Origin: an uncultured beta proteobacterium
Lineage (GTDB): Bacteria; Pseudomonadota; Gammaproteobacteria; Burkholderiales; Burkholderiaceae_C
Direction: 5' to 3'
Assembly (NCBI GenBank): GCA_903873485.1
Contig: CAIQOO010000051.1
Location: 1 to 44,147 of the forward strand
DNA length: 44,147 bases
The notes beneath the pieces were generated by a model that made no database searches, was not told the DNA's origin, and was given only the letters and a program-made list of their open reading frames with translations. The position numbers and the translations under genes are program-made. Below, piece after piece: positions 25,591 through 34,843 of this stretch (position 1 is its first letter; every line of letters begins with the position of its first letter).

Positions 25591-26103
25591 TTATTTGCAG
25601 TCAGATTCGATGATCGACTGCACCCGGCTGGTTTCTGCTGCGCGGGCTGCATCGTCCAGAACTTCCCGCTCGCCCTGGGCGTTGATGCGGCTTAAGCGGA
25701 TGCCGGAGTCCAGCCCCATTTTGGCCGACTTGGCACGTGTACAGTTTTCAGCCCTGGCTTGCGCAATTTTGGCTTCCTCGGCCTTGCGTTTATCGGCCTC
25801 AAGCTGCTCGGCTTTCTTTTTTCGCTCAGCCAGTTCTTTGTCAAGAGCCGTCGGTTGAGGGGCGCTGGCAGGGCGAGGCGCTGAGACCAACGCCGCTGCT
25901 GGCGGCACGATGTCGGCATCGCCAGCCGTGTTGGCCCTGGCCTGGCCCGGACGTTTGAGAATGTCCTTTTCAAGGACTGCAGCGGGCGGCGCGCGGTCGC
26001 TATAGACCTTGCGGCCATCTTTGTCCACCCACAGCCATTGGGCCGAGACACCCATCGACAGCAGGCCAGCAGCCATAACGGCAATCAAAAAGATGTGTTT
26101 CAT
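25591..26103 (-). CDS. DUF4124 domain periplasmic protein
   Basis: 170 residues with a Sec signal peptide (KHIFLIAVMAAGLLSMGVSAQ, cleavage likely after SA). The DUF4124 motif follows: WLWVDKDGRKVYSDRAPP. A lysine/glutamate-rich segment (about residues 85-120, LDKELAERKKKAEQLEADKR) predicts a coiled coil. Two cysteines (ENC near 120, and SDC at the end) may form a disulphide. Function unknown; such proteins are common next to guaB in Comamonadaceae, as far as I recall. It is convergent with rnfH and divergent from guaB. Confidence 0.85.
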   Translation of the reverse strand: MKHIFLIAVMAAGLLSMGVSAQWLWVDKDGRKVYSDRAPPAAVLEKDILKRPGQARANTAGDADIVPPAAALVSAPRPASAPQPTALDKELAERKKKAEQLEADKRKAEEAKIAQARAENCTRAKSAKMGLDSGIRLSRINAQGEREVLDDAARAAETSRVQSIIESDCK

Positions 26104-26201
26104 GGGCCAAGAGTTTATTCCACTGCGCGACCGGTTGCGTTTAAAGCAGCCTGCAATCGGTCAAAAGCCCCAGATACAATGACATGTTTGGAGCTTGTAA
26201 C

Positions 26202-27671
26202 ATGCGCCTGATCGGCAAAGCGCTCACCTTCGACGATGTTCTGCTGGTGCCAGCCTACTCCCAGGTCCTGCCCAAGGACACCTCACTTGCCACGCTTTTT
26301 ACCCGTCATATCTCGCTGAATCTGCCACTGGTGTCGGCCGCCATGGACACCGTCACCGAATCACGGCTGGCGATTGCGATTGCCCAGGAGGGCGGTATTG
26401 GCGTGGTGCATAAAAACATGACGGCCCAGCGGCAGGCCGCAAAAGTGGCCAAGGTCAAGCGCTACGAGTCTGGCGTGTTGCGCGATCCGGTGGTGATCAC
26501 GCCGCAGCACACGGTGAGTCAGGTCATGGCGCTGTCAGAGCAGTTGGGTGTCTCGGGTTTCCCGGTAATCGATGGCGGTCGGGTGGCAGGGCTGGTCACC
26601 GGGCGCGATTTGCGCTTTGAGACCCGCTATGAATTGCCGGTCAGCCACATCATGACGCCGCGCGACAAGCTGGTTACCGTGCCGGATGGCACCACCCTTG
26701 AGGAAGCCAAAGTGTTGCTCAATCAGCACAAGATCGAGCGCCTGCTGGTGGTCAATGAGGCGTTTGAACTCAAGGGGCTGATCACCGTCAAGGACATCAC
26801 CAAGCAAACCAGCTTTCCCAACGCCGCGCGCGATGCCCATGGCAAGCTGCGGGTGGCCGCTGCGGTCGGGGTAGGCGAGGGCACCGAAGAACGGGTGGAA
26901 CTGCTGGCCCGCGCCGGTGTCGATGCGATTGTGGTCGATACGGCACATGGCCACAGCAAGGGCGTGATCGAACGGGTGCGCTGGGTCAAGCAGAATTTTC
27001 CGCAAGTTGAGGTGATTGGCGGCAACATTGCCACCGGTGCCGCCGCGCTGGCGCTGGTGGCAGCCGGGGCCGATGCGGTCAAGGTCGGCATTGGTCCTGG
27101 ATCGATTTGCACCACCCGCATCGTCGCCGGTGTCGGCGTGCCGCAGATCATGGCGATTGACAGCGTGGCGACGGCGCTGAAAGGCACCGGCGTGCCCTTG
27201 ATTGCCGATGGCGGCATCCGCTTTAGCGGCGACATTGCCAAAGCCGTGGCGGCCGGTGCCAGCACGGTGATGATGGGCGGCATGTTTGCCGGCACCGAAG
27301 AGGCTCCCGGCGAAGTGATCTTGTTCCAGGGCCGCAGTTATAAAAGTTACCGTGGCATGGGCTCGATTGGCGCCATGCAGCAAGGCAGTGCAGACCGCTA
27401 TTTTCAGGAATCGAGCACCGGCAACCCGAACGCCGACAAGCTGGTGCCTGAAGGCATTGAGGGCCGTGTGCCCTACAAGGGTTCGATGGTCGCCATCATT
27501 TACCAAATGGCCGGTGGCCTGCGTGCCAGCATGGGCTACTGCGGCTGTGCCACCATTCTGGAGATGCAGGACCGGGCCGAGTTTGTCGAGATCACCACCG
27601 CCGGCATCCGCGAGAGCCACGTGCATGATGTGCAGATCACCAAAGAAGCGCCGAACTACCGGGCTGAGTAG
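26202..27671 (+). CDS. guaB: IMP dehydrogenase GuaB
   Basis: 489 residues. I chose the ATG at 26202 ([20 protein letters not shown]) over one six codons upstream because GGAG at 26190-26193 suits it and the family starts there. Two CBS domains lie within about residues 90-205. The catalytic loop [18 protein letters not shown] holds Cys303. Further markers are [33 protein letters not shown], and the flap region [19 protein letters not shown]. It oxidises IMP to XMP with NAD+, the committed step to GMP. guaA, the next step, lies about 900 bases downstream, separated by a toxin-antitoxin pair. Confidence 0.97.
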   Translation: MRLIGKALTFDDVLLVPAYSQVLPKDTSLATLFTRHISLNLPLVSAAMDTVTESRLAIAIAQEGGIGVVHKNMTAQRQAAKVAKVKRYESGVLRDPVVITPQHTVSQVMALSEQLGVSGFPVIDGGRVAGLVTGRDLRFETRYELPVSHIMTPRDKLVTVPDGTTLEEAKVLLNQHKIERLLVVNEAFELKGLITVKDITKQTSFPNAARDAHGKLRVAAAVGVGEGTEERVELLARAGVDAIVVDTAHGHSKGVIERVRWVKQNFPQVEVIGGNIATGAAALALVAAGADAVKVGIGPGSICTTRIVAGVGVPQIMAIDSVATALKGTGVPLIADGGIRFSGDIAKAVAAGASTVMMGGMFAGTEEAPGEVILFQGRSYKSYRGMGSIGAMQQGSADRYFQESSTGNPNADKLVPEGIEGRVPYKGSMVAIIYQMAGGLRASMGYCGCATILEMQDRAEFVEITTAGIRESHVHDVQITKEAPNYRAE

Positions 27672-27682
27672 GCTGCGGGGGG

Positions 27683-27743
27683 TTATTGCTGACTAAAATT
27701 TAGCCAGAATTTTGATTTTCTAGCCATATTCATGAGGTGAACC
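27683..27743 (+). promoter_or_regulatory. Putative operator/promoter region of the vapBC-type pair
   Basis: In this short AT-rich leader, TAGCCA occurs at 27701-27706 and again at 27721-27726, exactly 20 bases (two helical turns) apart. AAAATT (27695-27700) and AATTTT (27708-27713) form an inverted repeat around the first. AGGTGA (27734-27739) is a good Shine-Dalgarno for the antitoxin start. Antitoxins of this type usually bind their own operator, so these are candidate sites. Confidence 0.45.
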
Positions 27744-28007
27744 ATGCAAACGGTAACTGTCGCCCAAGCCAAAAATCAACTCTCCAGCTTGATTCACGCG
27801 ACCGAATTGGGCGAGGAAGTCGTGCTTACCCGTCACGGCAAGCCGGTGGTGAGGCTGGTGGCAGAGCAGCCTGTGAAGCCAGCCAAAACCAAAGCGCAAC
27901 TCGAGGCACAGGCGTTGGCTGCGCTAGATGCCGCCCGAGCTAAATTGCAAGGCAAAGTGAATTTTTCCGAATGGAAATCCTTGCGCGATGAGGGGCGCCG
28001 TTTTTAA
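27744..28007 (+). CDS. Type II antitoxin, Phd/YefM-VapB type
   Basis: 87 residues. The N-terminal half is the Phd/YefM DNA-binding domain: MQTVTVAQAKNQLSSLIHATELGEEVVLTRHGKPVVRLV. The C-terminal half is charged and alanine-rich (AQLEAQALAALDAARAKLQGKVNFSEWKSLRDEGRRF) and should wrap the toxin. It overlaps the toxin gene by one base (TAATG), the usual coupling. It is expected to neutralise the PIN toxin and repress the pair. It sits in an unusual place, between guaB and guaA. Confidence 0.88.
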   Translation: MQTVTVAQAKNQLSSLIHATELGEEVVLTRHGKPVVRLVAEQPVKPAKTKAQLEAQALAALDAARAKLQGKVNFSEWKSLRDEGRRF

Positions 28008-28441
28008 TGGCCACCAGCCAGGATGTGGTCATCGACGCATCGGTGAGTCTGGCGTGGCTGCTGGCTGAGCCTGGCAATAGCGCAAGTCTTCGCGAACTGT
28101 TTCTGGCTGCTTTCCGGCATCAAAGGCGGGTACATGTTCCCGCGCTCTGGTATTGGGAATGCGCCAATGTTCTGTTGAGCATGGTCAAACGCAAAGCCCT
28201 GCAATTGCCGGAAGTACCGGGCTATCTTGAACTCATGCGCTATGTGAATCCACAAGTTGATGCCGTTCCTGATTTGCATGTTCAACACGCCACCATTGAA
28301 CTGGCCCAGATCACCGGACTGAGTTATTACGATGCTTCGTATGTTGAACTCGCCTTGCGTCTCAAATCTGATCTCGCCACGTATGATGAAAAAATGAAAA
28401 CTGCCGCTCAAAGCCTTGGTATTGAATGTCTTGATCTGTGA
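28007..28441 (+). CDS. vapC: PIN-domain toxin, VapC type
   Basis: 144 residues, one PIN domain with all four acidic residues of the metal site in place: D10 (VVIDASV), E51 (WECANVL), D109 (YYDASYVELA) and D127 (LATYDEKM). Such toxins are Mg2+-dependent RNases, often cutting initiator tRNA or rRNA. The target here is unknown. Since the active site is intact, the pair is probably functional. About 130 non-coding bases follow before guaA. Confidence 0.9.
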   Translation: MATSQDVVIDASVSLAWLLAEPGNSASLRELFLAAFRHQRRVHVPALWYWECANVLLSMVKRKALQLPEVPGYLELMRYVNPQVDAVPDLHVQHATIELAQITGLSYYDASYVELALRLKSDLATYDEKMKTAAQSLGIECLDL

Positions 28442-28573
28442 AAAAAAGGGGCATGAACTGAACCCGCATATCCGCCCGCATGTTCTTCGGGAGGCGATAG
28501 CGTTATGAGCAGGCCTTGGCAGGCCAAGCTGGCGCTGGATTCCGATTTTCTTTCTTGATTTATTTTCTTTTCC

Positions 28574-30193
28574 ATGTCCCATCAAAAAATCCTCATCCTC
28601 GACTTTGGCTCCCAGGTCACCCAGTTGATTGCCCGGCGCATCCGCGAAGCGCATGTGTTTTGCGAAGTGCATCCTTGCGATGTGTCCGATGACTGGCTGC
28701 GTGCCTACGCGCATGACGGCAGCCTCAAAGGCATTATTTTGTCGGGCAGCCATGCCAGCGTTTATGAAGAAACCACCGACAAGGCGCCGCAAGCGGTGTT
28801 TGAGCTGGGCATTCCGGTGCTGGGCATTTGCTACGGCATGCAAATCATGGCGCACCAGTTGGGCGGCGTGGTCACCAGCGGGCATCAGCGCGAGTTCGGC
28901 CATGCCGATGTGCGGGCGCATGGGCACACGGCCTTGCTTGACGGCATCCAGGACTACGCCACCGCCATGGGCCACGGCATGTTGCAGGTCTGGATGAGCC
29001 ACGGCGACAAGGTGACCGAACTGCCGCCGGGCTTCAGACTGATGGCCAGTACCGACAGTTGCCCGATCGCCGGCATGGCCGATGAAGAGCGCCGCTTTTA
29101 CGGCCTGCAGTTCCACCCCGAGGTGACCCACACCAAGCGCGGTGCCGCGATTCTGGAGCGTTTTGTGCTTGATATTTGCGGCACTCGCGCCGACTGGGTG
29201 ATGGGCGATTACATCAGTGAAGCGGTTGAAAAAATCCGTGCCCAGGTAGGTGCTGAAGAAGTGATTCTGGGCCTGTCCGGCGGGGTCGATTCGTCGGTGG
29301 CTGCTGCCCTGATTCACCGTGCCATTGGCGATCAGCTCACCTGCGTGTTTGTCGATCACGGCTTGCTGCGCCTCAATGAAGGTGACCTGGTGATGGAGAT
29401 GTTTGTCGGCAAACTGCACGCCAAGGTGATTCGGGTCGATGCTGCCGACCAGTTTTTGGGGCAGCTTGCCGGCATCAGCGACCCGGAGGCCAAGCGCAAG
29501 ATCATCGGGCGCGAGTTTATAGAGGTTTTTAAGGCTCAAGCCCTTTCCCTGACTGCGTCTCACGCTACACATAAAGGAGCAAAATGGCTGGCCCAGGGCA
29601 CCATCTATCCGGATGTGATCGAGTCTGGCGGCGCCAAAAACAAGAAGGCGGTGGTGATCAAGAGCCATCACAATGTCGGTGGCCTGCCCGCGCAGTTGGG
29701 CCTGAAGCTGCTGGAGCCGCTGCGTGAATTGTTCAAAGACGAGGTGCGCGAACTCGGTGTGGCGCTGGGTTTGCCGCATGCCATGGTCTATCGCCATCCT
29801 TTCCCCGGCCCCGGCCTGGGCGTACGCATTTTGGGCGAGGTCAAAAAAGAATATGCCGATCTGCTGCGCCGCGCCGATGCCATCTTCATCGAGGAATTGC
29901 ACAATTTTGTCGATGAAGCCACCGGCAAGAACTGGTATGACCTGACCAGTCAGGCCTTTGCCGTGTTCTTGCCAGTCAAAAGTGTCGGCGTGATGGGTGA
30001 TGGCCGCACCTATGACTATGTGGTGGCGCTGCGGGCGGTGCAAACCAGCGATTTCATGACGGCTGACTGGGCTGAACTGCCCTATGCGCTGCTGAAAAAG
30101 GTGTCAAGCCGCATCATCAATGAAGTGCGCGGCATCAACCGGGTGACTTACGATGTGAGTTCCAAGCCACCGGCGACGATTGAGTGGGAGTGA
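28574..30193 (+). CDS. guaA: GMP synthase (glutamine-hydrolysing) GuaA
   Basis: 539 residues. The class I amidotransferase domain comes first: Cys86 in GICYGMQIM, and FHPEVTHT for the His/Glu pair. The ATP-pyrophosphatase domain has [13 protein letters not shown], and the C-terminal dimer domain ends [17 protein letters not shown]. It converts XMP to GMP. Oddity: after REFIEVF, the segment [17 protein letters not shown] (about 320-336) precedes [17 protein letters not shown]. coli GuaA, from memory, has about eight fewer residues here. The DNA resembles the dispersed repeat in reverse, so this is likely another tolerated in-frame insertion. Confidence 0.96.
   Translation: MSHQKILILDFGSQVTQLIARRIREAHVFCEVHPCDVSDDWLRAYAHDGSLKGIILSGSHASVYEETTDKAPQAVFELGIPVLGICYGMQIMAHQLGGVVTSGHQREFGHADVRAHGHTALLDGIQDYATAMGHGMLQVWMSHGDKVTELPPGFRLMASTDSCPIAGMADEERRFYGLQFHPEVTHTKRGAAILERFVLDICGTRADWVMGDYISEAVEKIRAQVGAEEVILGLSGGVDSSVAAALIHRAIGDQLTCVFVDHGLLRLNEGDLVMEMFVGKLHAKVIRVDAADQFLGQLAGISDPEAKRKIIGREFIEVFKAQALSLTASHATHKGAKWLAQGTIYPDVIESGGAKNKKAVVIKSHHNVGGLPAQLGLKLLEPLRELFKDEVRELGVALGLPHAMVYRHPFPGPGLGVRILGEVKKEYADLLRRADAIFIEELHNFVDEATGKNWYDLTSQAFAVFLPVKSVGVMGDGRTYDYVVALRAVQTSDFMTADWAELPYALLKKVSSRIINEVRGINRVTYDVSSKPPATIEWE
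29524..29580 (-). repeat. Dispersed repeat, copy D (diverged), inside guaA
   Basis: In reverse orientation, AAGGCTCAAGCCCTT (29531-29545) matches the repeat end, then GACTGCGTC and an AT-rich tail follow. The middle is diverged, so the assignment rests on the 5' part, on the position of an extra segment in the protein, and on the similarity of ACTGCGTC to copy G. Confidence 0.55.
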
Positions 30194-30286
30194 TTTGATG
30201 TCTTTCAAAGTCCATCACTTCACTTGCCAAATCTGACCCAGCGCTGGCGCGCTAACAGCCTCTGACCAAAGTCAAGCGGCACGGGC

Positions 30287-30580
30287 TTACCAGGAGCGGT
30301 GCAATACCAGATCCGAGCAGGGGTGCGCCACGCAGGGCAACACATCGCCCAGGGCTTTTTCTATGGCGCCAAATCCAGCACAATCGGCGGGGTAGCGCAC
30401 TTCACCGCTTTCGAGTTGCCCCAGGCAAGTGTGGCAATCACCCTGGCGACACGAGCTTGGCCAGTCAATGCCGCTGGCTTCCAGCGACACCAGCAGCGGC
30501 TGGTTGGGCCAGGCATCAAATTGCTGGCCGTCTGGCAAAATTTTGCCAATGAAAAATGGGGCGGTGGCGGGCGCGGTCAT
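30287..30580 (-). CDS. Small plant-type [2Fe-2S] ferredoxin
   Basis: 97 residues. The cluster ligands are C44, C49 and C52 (SSCRQGDCHTCLG, pattern C-x4-C-x2-C) and C83 (LPCVAHP), as in plant-type ferredoxins. FIGKILPDGQQFDAWPNQPLLVSLEASGIDWP forms the leading beta strands. It is a free-standing electron carrier or a module of an unlinked oxidoreductase; no partner reductase or oxygenase lies nearby. It is convergent with guaA and divergent from the DHH gene. A repeat copy sits just upstream of its start. Confidence 0.88.
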   Translation of the reverse strand: MTAPATAPFFIGKILPDGQQFDAWPNQPLLVSLEASGIDWPSSCRQGDCHTCLGQLESGEVRYPADCAGFGAIEKALGDVLPCVAHPCSDLVLHRSW

Positions 30581-30607
30581 GGTGTGTTTTGAAAAATGGT
30601 AAAAATC

Positions 30608-30652
30608 GCCTTGCAGCCCTTATTCAGCTTGCCTGTGCAGCTATAAAATACT
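30608..30652 (-). repeat. Dispersed repeat, copy E (intergenic)
   Basis: In reverse orientation, GCAGCCCTTATTCAGC and GTGCAGCTATAAAAT keep the AGCCCTTAT and AGCTAT landmarks. It lies in the gap between the divergent ferredoxin and DHH genes, in front of both starts. Confidence 0.7.
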
Positions 30653-30691
30653 GAGCATTTTGTGGATCGATTGTTTTGATTGAGTAAGAAA

Positions 30692-31594
30692 ATGATGTTG
30701 AATTTGCAGGTTTTTCCGGACCAGAACGACCCCCGGCCGCTGGTCATTTACCACGGGCACAACTGCCCGGACGGGTTTGCGGCAGCGCTGGCGGCCTGGC
30801 TGTATTTTGCCGGCAAAGCGGAGTTTCTGGGGCTGGACCACGGCGATGTGAAATCGGTGGCTGATTTGCCGGTGCTGGATGGTCGGGCTGTTTATATTCT
30901 GGATTTTTCGTTTTCAGAGACCATTTTGCGCGCCATTGATGCCCGCGCGGCCAAGCTGGTCATGCTCGACCACCACCTGAGTGCCGCCGTCCGGCTAACC
31001 GGCTTTGAGTGCCGCCACGGCGTGGTGTACTTTGACATGGCCAAGTCGGGCGCACGATTGGCCTGGGAGTTTTTTCATGCCGGCAAACCGCTGCCAGACC
31101 TGATCCGGTTTGTCGAAGACCGTGACATCTGGGTCTGGCAATACCCGCAGAGTGCCGGGTTTCTGTCGGCGCTGGACATGGAGCCGTTTGATTTTGACCG
31201 CTGGCAGCAGATTGCCGGGTTTGTGGCCGATGAATTGGCCAGCTATATTGAACGTGGTCGCGCCATGGATGACAAGTTCAACAAGCTCGCCGGGCAAATT
31301 GCTGAAAACGCACAACCCCTGCTATTCAACGGCATCCAGGGTTTGATGGTCAATGCGCCCGGCGTTTTTCATAGCCTGGTAGGCGACCTGTTGAGCCGGC
31401 AATCAGGCACTTTTGCCCTGCTTTGGACAGTGGACAAAAACGCCACCGTCAAATGTGGTCTGCGTTCCCAGGCCAATTTCAGTTGCATTGCGCTGGCCGA
31501 GAGCATGGGCGGTGGCGGTCATGCCCAGGCCTGCGGTTTTAAAATGCCGTGCCAGCGTCTGGCCGAACTGCTTGCTGGAAGCCTGACCGCCTGA
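30692..31594 (+). CDS. DHH/DHHA1-family phosphoesterase
   Basis: About 300 residues from the ATG at 30692 (a TTG four codons earlier is in frame but weak). DHH motifs are visible: VIYHGHNCPDGFAAALAAW (Asp of DGxxA), YILDFSFSE, and MLDHHLSA, the name-giving Asp-His-His. The C-terminal DHHA1 domain ends AESMGGGGHAQACGFKMP, the glycine-rich substrate loop. Members hydrolyse phosphodiester bonds in nanoRNA, cyclic dinucleotides or similar small molecules using Mn2+. This short stand-alone form is not RecJ, and its substrate is not evident. The downstream exporter operon starts 34 bases later and could be cotranscribed. Confidence 0.88.
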   Translation: MMLNLQVFPDQNDPRPLVIYHGHNCPDGFAAALAAWLYFAGKAEFLGLDHGDVKSVADLPVLDGRAVYILDFSFSETILRAIDARAAKLVMLDHHLSAAVRLTGFECRHGVVYFDMAKSGARLAWEFFHAGKPLPDLIRFVEDRDIWVWQYPQSAGFLSALDMEPFDFDRWQQIAGFVADELASYIERGRAMDDKFNKLAGQIAENAQPLLFNGIQGLMVNAPGVFHSLVGDLLSRQSGTFALLWTVDKNATVKCGLRSQANFSCIALAESMGGGGHAQACGFKMPCQRLAELLAGSLTA

Positions 31595-31628
31595 CATCAA
31601 AACCCACTGCTGCAAGCGAGACCCACCC

Positions 31629-32782
31629 ATGTCTTCCTCCCTGATTCGCCGTCTGCTGCTGGCGCTGGCCATCCTGGCGGTGCTCGGCACCGGCCTGTGG
31701 TGGTTCAACCAGCCCAAACCGATTGCCGTGGTGTTGCACGAGATCAGCCGCGGACGGGTTGAATCCAGCATTGCCAACACCCGCGCCGGCACGGTCGAAG
31801 CCTGTTTGCGCACCCGGCTGTCGGCTGCCATGGGTGGGCGCATTGAGGTGCTGGCGGTCAAAGAGGGCGAGCGCGTCAAAAAGGGCCAACTGCTGATCAA
31901 GTTATGGAACGACGACCAGCAGGCGCAAAGCGCCCTGGCTCTGACCCAGGTGGAAACCGCCCGCCGCCGGGTGACTGAAGTTTGCACGCTGGCCGCTAAT
32001 GCCGAGAGCGAGGCGGCACGTCAGACCACGCTGCGTACCCAGGGTTTTGTCTCTGGCTCGCGTGAGGAGCAGGCGCGCGCCGAGGCGCAAGGCCGGCGCG
32101 CCGGCTGCGAGGCCGCCCGGGCAGACGTGCTGCAGGCACAGGCCCGCGTCAACGCGACCCGGGTCGAGCAAAGCCGGACCGTGCTGTATGCACCGTTTGC
32201 CGGAATTGTTGCCAAAATTGTCGGCGAGGTCGGCGAATACGCCACCCCTTCGCCGCCCGGTGTGCCGACACCCCCGGCCATTGACCTGATCGATGACTCG
32301 TGCCTGTATGTCAAGGCGCCAATGGACGAGGTTGATGCTCCAAAAATTGTGCCGGGGCAAGTGGTGCGCATCAGCTTTGATGCCTTGCCCAAGCAGTCGT
32401 TTGCCGGCTTGGTCCGGCGCGTGGCACCCTATGTGTCGGCGCTTGAGAAACAGGCGCGCACCGTGGATGTCGAGGCCACGCTCGACCCGTCGCAGGCACC
32501 GCCGAAGCTGCTGGTGGGCTACAGCGCCGACGTGGAAGTGGTGCTGGCGCTGCGCGACAACGTGGTGCGGGTGCCCACTTCGGCCTTGCAGGAGGGCGCG
32601 CGGGTGCTGGTGCTGGGGGCCGATGGCACGCTGCAACAGCGCAACCTCAAGACCGGCCTGGCCAACTGGGAGTTCACCGAAGTGCTGGCCGGGCTGGCAC
32701 CGGGCGAACGGGTTGTCACCTCGCTGGAGCGCCAGGGTGTCAAGCCAGGTGCCCGGGTGGTGGCCGATGAAGCAGCCAAACC

Positions 32783-32786
<4 letters not shown>
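31629..32786 (+). CDS. Periplasmic adaptor (MacA/HlyD-like) of an ABC efflux system
   Basis: 385 residues. The N-terminal membrane anchor is RLLLALAILAVLGTGLWWF (about residues 8-26). The first lipoyl half is GGRIEVLAVKEGERVKKGQLLIKL. A helical hairpin follows (about residues 95-175, rich in Ala, Gln, Glu and Arg), then the second half with VLYAPFAGIVAKIVGEVGEYATP and the beta-barrel (LLVGYSADVEVVLALRDNVVRVPTSAL). It would link the inner-membrane ABC exporter to an outer-membrane channel. Its stop overlaps the ATPase start (ATGA). No TolC-type gene is present. Confidence 0.9.
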
Positions 32787-33471
<685 letters not shown>

Positions 33472-33490
<19 letters not shown>

Positions 33491-34680
33491 TTCGCTTTGC
33501 GCGGGATGCCGCCACCGGCAACCCGCTGCGGGCTTCGCTGTTGGTGCTGGCGATGGCCATTGGTGTGGCCGCCGTGGTGGTGTTGACGGCGCTCGGTGAT
33601 GGCGCCAGGCGGTTTGTGATGAACGAGTTTTCGTCACTCGGCAGCAATCTGGTGATTGTGTTGCCGGGGCGCTCGCAGACCGGCGGCTTCAACCCCGGCA
33701 ACGCCATCACCAGTACCCCGCGTGACCTGAGCATTGACGATGCACAAGCCCTGTTGCGCGCCAGTGCAGTGCGCCGGGTGGCTCCGCTGGCCATTGGCAC
33801 CTCCGAAATCAGTGCCGGTGGCAAACTGCGCGAGGTGATGGTGGCGGGCACCACGGCAAGCTACATCGCAGTGCGCCAGATGACGCTGGCGCAGGGGCGC
33901 TTTTTGTCTGAGGGGGACTGGCGCCAGGGCAGCGCCGAGGCGGTGATTGGTGCGCGGGTGCGTGACGAGCTGTTTGGCGCAGCACCGGCCATGGGTCAAT
34001 TGGTGCGCATTGGTGACCGCCGCTTTCGGGTGGTGGGGGTGCTGGCCAGCAGCGGCCAGGGTCTGGGCATGAACACCGATGAGCTGGTGATGGTGCCGGT
34101 GGCCCAAGCGCAGGCCATGTTCAACAGCACGACGCTGTTTCGGGTGCTGGTCGAGGCCGACAGCCGCGATGCCATTGAGCAAGTCAAGACACAGGTGCTG
34201 GCGATCATCAAGCAGCGCCATGACGATGAGGAGGATGTGACGGTCATCACCCAGGACGCCGTGCTGGCCACTTTTGACCGCCTGCTCGGCACCCTGACCC
34301 TCGGTGTGGCCGGCATTGCCGCCATTAGTCTGGCGGTGGCTGGCATTCTGGTGATGAACGTGATGCTGGTATCGGTCACCCAGCGCACCGCCGAGATTGG
34401 CCTGCTCAAGGCGCTGGGTGCCACCGGCGGCACCATTCGCTTGCTTTTTTTGGTTGAGGCCAGCGTGTTGTCGCTGGCCGGGGCGCTGCTGGGTTTTGTG
34501 CTCGGGCAGCTTGGTGCCGCGCTGATTCGGCAGTTGTACCCGACTTTTCCGGCTTACCCGCCCGACTGGGCGGTGTTGGCCGGACTGGCCACGGCGCTGC
34601 TGACCGGCATGCTGTTTGGCGTGTTGCCAGCCCGCCGGGCGGCGCAACTTGACCCGGTGCAGGCGCTGTCGCGGCGCTGA
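33472..34680 (+). CDS. MacB/FtsX-type ABC permease (first)
   Basis: 402 residues with the MacB plan. The first helix follows an amphipathic start (FARDAATGNPLRASLLVLAMAIGVAAVVVLTAL). The large periplasmic MacB_PCD domain runs to about residue 255 (GSNLVIVLPGRSQTGGFNPG; GARVRDELFGAAPAMGQLVRIGDRRFRVVG). Three C-terminal helices carry the FtsX motif (LVSVTQRTAEIGLLKALGATGGTIRLLFLVEASVLSLAGALLGF). The end PARRAAQLDPVQALSRR is typical. The start ATG at 33472 lies inside the ATPase gene. Confidence 0.92.
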
Positions 34681-34715
34681 CTTTCATGGTCTGTCGGCCA
34701 CCCCGAATAATGAAA

Positions 34716-34808
34716 CCGTTCGCCCTGAGCCTGTCGAAGGGCTTTTCTATCAAGGCTGTGGTTCGACCCTTCGGTCAACTCAGGCCAGGCCAGGCTCACC
34801 ACGAACGG
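34716..34808. repeat. REP-like inverted repeat between the two permease genes
   Basis: The left arm starts CCGTTCGCCCTGAGCCTGTC (34716) and continues GAAGG to 34740. The right arm, broken up, is GTTCGAC (34761-34767) and CAGGCTCACCACGAACGG (34791-34808). These pair as CCGTTCG/CGAACGG, GAGCCTG/CAGGCTC and GTCGAA/TTCGAC. A 23-base insert (34768-34790) interrupts the right arm. Elements with this GTTCGACAGGCTCA core are widespread in proteobacterial intergenic DNA; this is recalled knowledge. It could fold in the operon message. Confidence 0.75.
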
Positions 34809-34843
34809 CGGTGTTACACGTTAACCGGTCGGGAAGCCACTGT

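Noticed and set aside
28004..30043. A 679-codon open frame on the minus strand across guaA
   Set aside because: It is antisense to a complete and well-conserved guaA; its translation has no recognisable domain and is rich in His, Gln and Gly, as expected from the mirror of a GC-rich gene.
33634..34647. Long minus-strand open frame across the first permease gene
   Set aside because: The permease on the plus strand has full MacB/FtsX features; the opposite frame has none.
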